This document shows positions 12,101-13,120 of a DNA stretch of 13,120 nt, piece after piece (the first letter of the stretch is position 1; each line of letters starts with the position of its first letter). Position numbers and translations under genes: made by a program. The stretch covers positions 1,327 through 14,446 of the forward strand of contig JAHZHS010000023.1 of NCBI GenBank assembly GCA_019420135.1, written 5' to 3'. Source of the DNA: Oscillospiraceae bacterium (lineage in GTDB: Bacteria > Bacillota > Clostridia > Oscillospirales > Ruminococcaceae). The notes beneath the pieces are model-generated. The model was not told the DNA's origin, made no database searches, and was given only the letters and a program-made list of their open reading frames with translations.

Positions 12101-12680
12101 TGGCATCCAGTTCATCCAGGTCGGCGCAGGATTTCAGCTCTACAGATGCGGCCTGTTCCTCCCCCAGGTCATTGCCCAGCAAAAGCGACAGCATTTCCGT
12201 GTCCTGATCCTGCAATAACAGCACGGTCTGCAGGGAGGGGCTGCCTTCCGCCAGCGTAATGCCAAAAGCGGGCAAATTGCCCCGGAATGCCAGCAGTTTC
12301 AGGTTCTCGCACTGGTAAAAAGCCGCATTGTCCACAAAGGTGACGGTTTCCGGCAGACGTACGGCGTACAGGTCCGCCTGGTCGGCAAACGCCTCCTGTG
12401 CAATTTGGGTCACATCTTTCCCATCAATTTGGGCCGGAATATCCGCAATGAGGAATTCTTCGTCCTCGTCCAGGGTCCCGGTATAGCCACAGATGGATAC
12501 CGTGCCGTCTTCCAGAACCGTGTAAAGGTAATCCTCCCAGGTAAGGACCTCCTCTGCCGGCAAGGCCGTTTCCTGTGTGGCCGCACTTTCCGGGCCCTGT
12601 GCAAAGACTGCACTGGGGAACGAAGTCAGCAGCATACTGACCGCAAGAAACGCCGCCAGAATTCGTTTCATCCGTTCCAT
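1..12680 (-). CDS. Giant exported BspA-like LRR / FnIII / PKD / dockerin-like surface protein (C terminus outside window)
   Basis: One open frame of 4,226 codons runs from the ATG at 12680 to the window edge without a stop. Start choice: an in-frame TAG (12683-12681) abuts this ATG, and GAGGAGGAG lies 6 nt upstream. The in-frame ATG at 12671 (residue 4) is 9 nt further away, so it is less likely. Approximate residues: signal peptide 1-27; BspA-type repeats 41-146; acidic and Pro/Ala/Gln linker to 268; five LRR units 269-1961; alternating FnIII and Ig-like domains 1966-2850; PKD 2851-2936; carboxypeptidase-regulatory-like 2937-3028; unassigned beta-rich 3028-3377; helical region 3378-3874; Ig-like 3875-4034; InlB-B-like 4035-4104; dockerin-like from about 4173. 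Known for the family: BspA-like proteins are surface or secreted adhesins binding host or matrix proteins. Inferred here: adhesion or scaffold attachment. No catalytic motif was recognised. No sortase or SLH anchor is visible, but the last residues are missing. The dockerin-like end suggests the true stop lies a few tens of codons beyond the edge. Confidence 0.93.
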   Translation of the reverse strand, partial: MERMKRILAAFLAVSMLLTSFPSAVFAQGPESAATQETALPAEEVLTWEDYLYTVLEDGTVSICGYTGTLDEDEEFLIADIPAQIDGKDVTQIAQEAFADQADLYAVRLPETVTFVDNAAFYQCENLKLLAFRGNLPAFGITLAEGSPSLQTVLLLQDQDTEMLSLLLGNDLGEEQAASVELKSCADLDELDASWQQATTETPEEDTVPSQEEGGEVEESTVPAPEAVTAPEPAVLSDSVPMQQAPAQQAPAQPAAAAEDTTTATIIQSGSCGTDVTWSLSSDGTLTISGNGGIKSYPNRDAPWKSYSSRITRLVLEEGITFIGANAFYALSALTEPVTFPQSLESIGSGAFYGCRNLTGDLILPHNITTIGAQAFQNCSSLNGILSLPRNLSILEENAFYGCSGLTGTLELPQNLIQIGENALRGCSGFTGELVIPDSVETIGSGAFYGMSGITSLRFGSGLLTFAGTTYPAATMGNMTALQQVTFTGTVPPAVENSTLFAGCDGLERIVVPLAAYEEYASTLSAFLPDRARLVPDEETGDFVVQDNVLLAYLGSETTVEVPEGVTAIGEAAFRANGTVERVVLPDSVVAIGQRAFQNCTALTEVSASAALEQIGSQAFAGCTALTTLELPQTVRSIGASAFEGCAAWQTTLHLPALETLETRAFFGCTALSGAELGGPIAEIGDSAFQDCTGMTSLTLPQTLQRIGTEAFRKSGITGNLTIPGSVTEIADRAFHDCDGLDGTMTIEPGVKTIVVSDFGSCGALSGDLILPVSFTSLGSNAFAGCSGLTGTLHLPESLTELGTYCFSGCSGITGTLRIPDGVTYLPEGAFASMEGVTDLIMGTGVESCYFDANYEYTNVFYHTDLSTITLLGTYTFFSSFYSMVKPDTVYVGTEQYAELMQICADTFWLYNIDVRVRESTGDFAVVDGELVAYNGTDSEVTVPDGVTSIGPYAFSDRVEVVSVTLPEGVTAIGQGAFYQNGNLTHVTLPASLTTVGEKAFYWCTALEGALILPDNVTEVGPYAFYYCSGLTELRLPAKLQTMGAAAFSGCRNLTGTLVIPEGLTVIPAGAFSGCALLSGLDLGNSVTNIEGNAFGNCSGLSGTLVLPDSLTSLGSTAFENCSGLTGTLTLPAGLQTLGADAFSGCSGMTGTLVVPDGVATLPQRVFAGMTGITGLQLGTGLSTVDAASKAADGPLYGMTALSEITFMGATPPTQKGSNNFLQSLEALRTVFVPQEGYTAYSSWLLNRLPDGARLLVIGASSDFQIEDGVLVAYLGQGGEVTVPDDVTSIGEGAFKNCDTLTSVILPEGLQSIGESAFENCTSLTAVQFPATLREVGNRAFYDCSALQVADLPDGLTTLGSYVFYQCTSLAEAHFPAGLVEVTSFLFTGSGLTSIALPETVTVIGESAFQDCTSLSGTLTLPASLQNLKSSAFRGCTGLTGLVLPEGLTVLGSRAFYGCTGLSGELHIPETVTSIGQSAFLNCSGFTGSLVLPDGLTSLGESAFSGCSGFTGALKVPDGITVLNVGVFSDMDQITSVEFGTGLTEFASVTVDVNHPLWGMTSVTSLTFHGNTVPEWDGPYGEDMTVFTPLTSLEVVYVPGESYGAYSIQYASGLPEDVRLEAYGAAPGEDCYISDGVLYGYWGTDPSFEVPYGVTTIAEYAFRNHTELTSVILPDTVTTIEMGAFEGCTGLTGLTGLASLPELGVRAFYGCTGLDALSLPEGLQKVGTYAFYGCTGLKGNLTIPASLTEIGNYAFAKCTGLDGTLTVEPAERTGLGQSAFSGCTGLTGLRLGEGLQKLDSNVFSGCSSLQGTLVLPRSLTAIDGYAFSGCKGLSGTLQLPEGLTSVGGYAFSGCSGITGELTIPDGVTTLTAGAFSGMSGVTALVLGTGLQSISTGSGEDSWPLYGMTSVTELTFLGEEVPVCNGDNPLSVLTALQTIYVPADSLEAYQAAFGTGLPAGVEFSTDIFNARVGNLSADKIYSKTVVLRWDAHDSDQVIGYTVERNGVVIGQTQDCTFTDSGLTTDADYTYRVYGYSADGRTTGVAALTVTPREPQILDILVANGTDRVNIDNTLQIRVRDFGNLEPLDDRQTVGQLYYLDGETRVLIGTGTLDEALSNPGTGVYTIHWDITDLPDAPFTVLFTLTDVDGGEASLSRTLTLDHSMPKSILGFSAVADSSLIRLSWLVAEEADTVGYHIYRRAEGEEHFTLLATLNDRFSLQYTDGRIDDQTLYYYYIAGVNTLQQEGEPSSLVAASLVPDTEGPVIASLTPADGSSLKGKVTFTLQAKDNYAVTGSSLEYAVEEQPAETDWTLLHESGGALCTAELDTTTLPDGPLQLRALAWDGAGNQSETLIARYTIRNNGPAAVTGLSGESTATTITLRWEEPAEDVAVFRVEQKQPDGSFSPVEEVRGVLGVNLYDLTPDTDYTFRVVAGDSLGTFGEPSEEITVHTQADTEPPVITSLRPTPASYTDEIPFQATVTDAWDVQSITVQVSTDNLEWTDFFTQTYDTPAKTRTLSCPLPLSEYEEGLLWVRAVASDSAGNTSSTGEDAPFVQYYIDRTAPEAPQSVMAAGAGGCIRISWEQGTEDDLGTYSVYRSEAADGEFVLLQDGLQTVDWMDRTVQPERTYYYQVVVNDTAGNPSEPSATVSATAEEDTVAPTVVSFAPASGSPLGPAKTSASLMVQDNRAVVSVELEYSRDGQDDQTLKNWQELNVASQVLSFFCPAEKFSDGDTMYLRARATDAAGNTGEWATAQYPIDTTAPTLTEGTAAYQDSAVELQWSGGAEQDLAAYRIYRSQDGGESYRLLGQTAPGETRYTDTSLALQEIAYTYQVEAVDEAGNTARLDLGTAQLPNRSAPKPELSCDTVLEVGVEYVFDATLSKDDKGIAGYELDFGDNTTASQAVAVHAYHQTGDFTVTLTVTNTDGLVSTLRRQIHVKERNLIGHAKVQVLDESGAPVIGAAVYFDLGEEDQAIRLTDSQGNVEFDGTVGRHTVACLIADNQWLPAKKEIELLAGQETSLTITMVKQTLVEGNFEINRMTYEEIVAAGIDVTKPENQCILKVTVHLTYGGSNINHSFNYTPTTQETSSNPIVVRSDGEIHELIVQPLCGGSLSVKEEGDAPEVDVPDYIFSHEVSIAYLDIPVGASALKDMFDVRLHILNNASSDFPLLDNEVELHLPEGLTLMDAYDSESEANVSIGEIPGQSAETIRWIIRGDEVGKYDLSADYAGVLGGFNVPLQAHFAASEPLEVYGLSGMEMTIEIPDELDNGSFYYNVILANNGAVDLYQPRILTGSKLIQALVYNNMGEDVTDSMQWLVDETDSGFELVPDVSENIQVLPAGYRLVHRYVEVGQTDYSITEQNRNAYALEIEEGYGVKVHIEQRPLSDFTGALSATVDSVSKAEQTLTTNQDALAYLMDNGQYVYWSLFKSSGEIADMMPTQTERDMWTLLGVVGGNNKFTELLEGADPDAVRDILLRAMELSVESNERPQYTFVSQFFGSLNDWINSDLGGNEGMLAISNVLEKKASGWTDSAISGASKVMKETLQDTISSISKNKRWEAFQSVFQAGSDSLTKLIWDGFKATLQGKDSDLAQRLKELNLTEKDLWEVLYDVLSNEDMNDAWKALGFDSNVKNLLLSKVEENPEDLALYLAARSSMNSYILYLDAIIEYSRTDSRGARALVNAAKEIRTILLNEGNANPDFWSQLISTVKQGIFGYIDKQVKNLISTYICQGILMGIKAFMFVSDNLLNTKEQHEIANNIFYIGCMSEAIRAGLQVRQAAYKGQGTEETASNYMEMIHYLLNLREMGEEQVAALGIAMEIAPGVLDSKEFLQAATQISGLTSSISWLKWRDAVEDRITLLRVQLLRSPLQQDSTALTAPEVTFDYSKGQTVQSFSDRYEYSLNNGVDWTPCAGTPIAVEQSFGRTELLVRAVGGDTANESLTARLSIYPPAALSGLRVIQTQNGYRVEGLDRSRTYQVTFSQTPVSYSYGDALEMNVPEGSSTFDYQTAENFAYVYVRAVTDDLHYASYVAAPPVYPMVNISVDTMGSGTVSGSGRYEYGTTVTLYPSTAGDVYEFAGWYEDGYLISNQPTLTLQAQKDCLIVARFEKIILDWETVAQTQRAIGIEAGTPVQDVVDYFTAEEQGITARLTDADGQETDTLATGDILYLNDTPYYVVAMGDVDGDGDTDQTDLDAMVDYLNCTQELEGVYLEAGLFCRNEDMDLFDVYQALE
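370..1059 (-). other. C-terminal Ig-like region and InlB-B / bacterial-repeat-like domain
   Basis: Residues about 3875-4034 form two Ig-like or FnIII-like stretches (for example FSDRYEYSLNNGVDWTPCAG, then ELLVRAVGGDTANESL). Residues about 4035-4104 match the bacterial repeat / InlB B-repeat pattern: GSGTVSGSGRYEYGTTVTLY, then YEFAGWYEDGYLISNQPTL, ending in LIVARFE. The G-W-Y/F core and the closing A-R/K-F are characteristic. These domains are common near the C terminus of Clostridia surface proteins and often sit just before a dockerin-like module, as here. Confidence 0.72.
1060..2549 (-). other. Unassigned helical region of about 500 residues, AT-richer than its surroundings
   Basis: About residues 3378-3874. 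It begins near SATVDSVSKAEQTLTTNQDA and ends near SWLKWRDAVEDRITLLRVQ. Charged and hydrophobic residues alternate in amphipathic-helix style (for example LAQRLKELNLTEKDLWEVLY and ARALVNAAKEIRTILLNEG). Gly and Pro are few, in sharp contrast to the beta-rich domains on both sides. One stretch (ISTYICQGILMGIKAFMFV) is unusually hydrophobic but contains a Lys, so a membrane segment is doubtful. Base composition drops here: 1501-1560 is 19 G+C of 60, while a typical FnIII stretch (5401-5460) is 36 of 60. I do not recognise a family. Confidence 0.6.
2550..3599 (-). other. Unassigned beta-rich region
   Basis: About residues 3028-3377. The sequence looks like several beta-sandwich repeats. One part contains VRLHILNNASSDFPL then VELHLPEGLTLM. 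A second contains IPDELDNGSFYYNVILANNG then YQPRILTGSKLIQ. This is the pattern of domains that describe differences of quantities along a backbone strand (DUF11-like or NEW3-like), but I cannot place it in a named family. No Cys pair, metal motif or catalytic triad stands out. Confidence 0.5.
3600..4130 (-). other. PKD domain followed by carboxypeptidase-regulatory-like domain
   Basis: The PKD domain (about residues 2851-2936) shows the diagnostic core YELDFGDNTT, then HAYHQTGDFTVTLTVTNTDG. This matches the family pattern DFGDG ... H-x-Y-x-x-G-x-Y/F-T-V-x-L. It is followed directly by a beta-sandwich beginning GHAKVQVLDESGAPVIGAAV, then LTDSQGNVEFD and GRHTVACLIADN. These match the carboxypeptidase regulatory-like / peptidase-associated fold (a transthyretin-like module). 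Both are non-catalytic accessory modules. The PKD call is firm, the second somewhat less so. Confidence 0.78.
4135..6784 (-). other. Alternating fibronectin type III-like and Ig-like domains
   Basis: About residues 1966-2850. Five FnIII-like domains begin near 6784, 6200, 5604, 5010 and 4409. Each has a Trp in strand B (LRWDAH, LSWLVA, LRWEEP, ISWEQG, LQWSGG) and most have a Tyr-x-Tyr-x-Val or similar strand F (YTYRVYG, YTFRVVAG, YYYQVVVND, YTYQVEAVD). Four other beta-sandwich domains lie between them, near 6525, 5905, 5322 and 4718. The last three contain a D-x-AGN motif (WDGAGNQS, SDSAGNTS, TDAAGNTG) usual in bacterial Ig-like domains. Several are joined by an IDRTAP or DTTAP linker. This is a stalk-like arrangement known from many Gram-positive surface proteins. 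The binding partner cannot be read from the sequence. Confidence 0.8.
6800..11876 (-). repeat. Main BspA-type LRR array: five large units, about 49 repeats
   Basis: Residues 269-1961. Each repeat is about 23 residues with the pattern L-x-LP-x-(G/S)-(L/V)-T-x-(I/L)-G-x(2)-AF-x-(G/N)-C-(S/T)-(G/A)-L, typical of LRR_5 / BspA repeats. By eye the five units hold 6, 12, 10, 11 and 10 repeats. Unit 1 (11876-11058) opens with the cap SGSCGTDVTWSLSSDGTLTI, common in Clostridia BspA-like proteins. Units 2-5 (11057-9915, 9914-8895, 8894-7794, 7793-6800) open with a restart motif like DFxIxDGVLxAYxG followed by VPxGVTxIG. Units 1, 3, 4 and 5 close with a related segment: GMT, then TFxG, then V(Y/F)VP, then AY and usually an LP shortly after. 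Unit 2 ends in a more diverged segment rich in Tyr and Phe. The array should form a long solenoid broken into five arcs. Confidence 0.88.
7590..7616 (-). repeat. Three perfect 9 bp tandem copies within an LRR
   Basis: On the minus strand ACCGGGCTG occurs three times in succession without mismatch. It encodes Thr-Gly-Leu three times inside the second or third repeat of LRR unit 5. Other repeats have one or two such triplets at this point, so one copy looks like a recent 9 bp duplication by slippage. The frame is kept. Confidence 0.85.
12245..12560 (-). repeat. Detached N-terminal pair of BspA-type repeats
   Basis: About residues 41-146. A beta-rich opening (EDYLYTVLEDGTVSICGYTG) leads into two repeats with the core pattern I-x(3)-AF, containing QIAQEAFADQADL and FVDNAAFYQCENL. 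This short domain is separated from the main LRR array by about 120 residues of linker. The linker has an acidic, Glu-rich part followed by a Pro/Ala/Gln part. The latter contains two 15 bp direct copies (11922-11936 and 11937-11951, one mismatch) encoding QAPAQ twice. The repeats match the LRR_5 / BspA type. The role of this separate cap is unknown. Confidence 0.75.
12600..12680 (-). other. Signal peptide of the giant surface protein
   Basis: Residues 1-27 have the three parts of a Sec signal peptide. The basic start is MERMKR. A hydrophobic core follows (ILAAFLAVSMLL). The polar end finishes in SAVFA, giving a type I signal peptidase site of the A-X-A kind before Gln28. There is no lipobox cysteine, so a lipoprotein is unlikely. 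The protein is therefore predicted to be exported across the cytoplasmic membrane. Confidence 0.9.
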
Positions 12681-12686
12681 CTAAGA

Positions 12687-12695
12687 CTCCTCCTC
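12687..12695 (-). promoter_or_regulatory. Ribosome binding site of the giant gene
   Basis: GAGGAGGAG on the minus strand, ending 6 nt before the ATG at 12680. It is a strong match to the Shine-Dalgarno core and fixes the start at 12680 rather than at the second in-frame ATG three codons later. Confidence 0.85.
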
Positions 12696-12759
12696 ACTGC
12701 TGTTCCGGGCTCCCCATCCATCCCGGACAAAGTACACCTATCCATTTTCATATATAAGA

Positions 12760-12791
12760 ATCATATTACCCGTTCTCCTGGCGGCGCACCA
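12760..12791 (-). promoter_or_regulatory. Candidate promoter of the giant gene, weak -35
   Basis: On the minus strand TATGAT (12765-12760, five of six matches to TATAAT) and the overlapping TAATAT (12768-12763) are candidate -10 boxes. No good -35 lies at the proper distance: the bases near 12783-12791 are GC-rich and match poorly. A weak -35 directly downstream of the repeat pair at 12798-12830 is what one expects of an activator-dependent promoter. The leader would be roughly 70 nt. The exact start site cannot be set from sequence alone. Confidence 0.4.
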
Positions 12792-12797
12792 TATCAT

Positions 12798-12853
12798 TTA
12801 CAAAACTGGTCGTTTTCTGTGCAAAACTGGTTATCATTTCGCACAAGAATGGT
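12798..12853 (-). promoter_or_regulatory. Three direct repeats resembling LytTR / VirR boxes
   Basis: On the plus strand CAAAACTGGT occurs exactly at 12801-12810 and 12822-12831. A diverged copy, CAAGAATGGT, is at 12844-12853. The spacings are 21 and 22 bp, about two helical turns. Read on the minus strand, 12830-12819 is CCAGTTTTGCAC, which fits the known Clostridium perfringens VirR box core CCAGTTNTNCAC at every fixed position. The copy at 12809-12798 (CCAGTTTTGTAA) fits its first half. LytTR-family regulators bind direct repeats with about this period. The orientation and position point to the giant gene as the main target. Direct repeats and spacing are seen; the binding protein is inferred. 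Confidence 0.65.
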
Positions 12854-12859
12854 CGGATA

Positions 12860-12868
12860 TGCTATAAT
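12860..12868 (+). promoter_or_regulatory. Extended -10 promoter of the response regulator gene
   Basis: TGCTATAAT on the plus strand is a perfect -10 hexamer (12863-12868) with the extended TGN element. The -35 is weak: TTCGCA at 12838-12843 has four of six matches but a 19 bp spacer. An extended -10 can compensate for this. Transcription would start near 12875, giving a leader of about 25 nt. The diverged third direct repeat (12844-12853) lies within the spacer, so a bound regulator would overlap RNA polymerase here. Confidence 0.7.
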
Positions 12869-12885
12869 ACAGACAGTGTTCACCC

Positions 12886-12892
12886 AAGGAGG
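12886..12892 (+). promoter_or_regulatory. Ribosome binding site of the response regulator gene
   Basis: AAGGAGG on the plus strand, 8 nt before the ATG at 12901, is a near-perfect Shine-Dalgarno sequence. It supports that start codon. Confidence 0.85.
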
Positions 12893-12900
12893 ATTTTCCT

Positions 12901-13120
12901 ATGGCCAGTGATTCTTACTGGGAAGTCGCCGTCTGCGATGACAACACCGCATTTCTGGCGCAGCTCCAGACGTTTTTGAACCAGCAGCTGACCCGGATGG
13001 GACAGCCGCACGGGATACAGGCATTTCACGATTCTCAGGAGCTGCTCACCGCTGCTCAGAGTCACCCCTTTTCTTTGGCTGTTCTGGATATCCGCATGCC
13101 CAAAGAAGACGGCATCGGTC
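12901..13120 (+). CDS. Response regulator, receiver domain start (probable LytTR family; C terminus outside window)
   Basis: Seventy-three complete codons are visible, all within a CheY-like receiver domain. After MASDSYW the first strand VAVCDDN carries the acidic pair Asp13-Asp14 that binds magnesium. The third strand LAVLDIRMPKEDGIG carries the expected phospho-acceptor Asp63, followed by the usual MP and DG. In this protein class a sensor kinase phosphorylates the aspartate and the output domain changes transcription. The output domain is outside the window. A LytTR (AgrA/VirR-like) output is inferred from the opening, which resembles that group (V-A-(I/V)-C-D-D followed by a FxxxxELL segment), and from the LytTR-type repeats beside the gene. 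A sensor kinase gene may follow downstream. The gene is divergent from the giant surface protein across 220 bp, the usual layout for a local regulator and its target. Confidence 0.88.
   Translation, partial: MASDSYWEVAVCDDNTAFLAQLQTFLNQQLTRMGQPHGIQAFHDSQELLTAAQSHPFSLAVLDIRMPKEDGIG

Noticed and set aside
12669..12671. Alternative start codon of the giant gene at residue 4
   Set aside because: It is in frame and would keep the signal peptide core. However, the Shine-Dalgarno sequence is 15 nt away, against 6 nt for the ATG at 12680.
12704..12727. Hairpin in the leader of the giant gene (TCCGGG / CCCGGA with a 12 nt loop), possible terminator or regulatory RNA
   Set aside because: A 6 bp stem with a long loop and no following T-run is weak, and I see no conserved riboswitch or attenuator features. 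It may only have local folding effects.

Overview
The window is almost entirely one gene. A single minus-strand reading frame starts at 12680 and stays open to the left edge. It covers 4,226 complete codons and its stop codon lies outside the window. I checked the frame at about a dozen points along its length and found no frameshift. It encodes an exported, multidomain surface-type protein of the BspA-like leucine-rich-repeat family. A 220 bp divergent intergenic region (12681-12900) follows, and then the first 73 codons of a plus-strand two-component response regulator.

Layout of the giant protein, N to C terminus (right to left on the map): signal peptide; a short detached pair of BspA-type repeats; an acidic then Pro/Ala/Gln-rich linker; about 49 BspA-type repeats arranged in five large units; five fibronectin type III-like domains alternating with four other beta-sandwich domains; a PKD domain; a carboxypeptidase-regulatory-like (peptidase-associated) domain; about 350 residues of unassigned beta-rich sequence; about 500 residues of predicted alpha-helical sequence that I cannot assign; two Ig-like stretches; an InlB-B/bacterial-repeat-like domain; and a dockerin-like C terminus with one perfect and one degenerate calcium loop.

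The GC-rich composition, strong Shine-Dalgarno sequences, BspA-like repeats with the Clostridia-type cap, dockerin-like end and probable LytTR-type regulator together suggest a GC-rich gut Clostridia member (Oscillospiraceae/Ruminococcaceae-like). This is inference; no taxonomic marker gene is present.

The intergenic region is the most informative regulatory part. It holds three direct repeats spaced 21 and 22 bp apart. Read on the minus strand, two of them contain CCAGTTTTG, and one extends to a near-perfect match to the VirR box of Clostridium perfringens, a LytTR-family binding site. They lie just upstream of a weak candidate promoter for the giant gene. The third, degenerate copy overlaps the -35 region of an extended -10 promoter for the regulator. 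The simplest reading is that the regulator controls the giant surface protein and perhaps itself. The regulator's DNA-binding domain lies beyond the window, so its LytTR identity is inferred.
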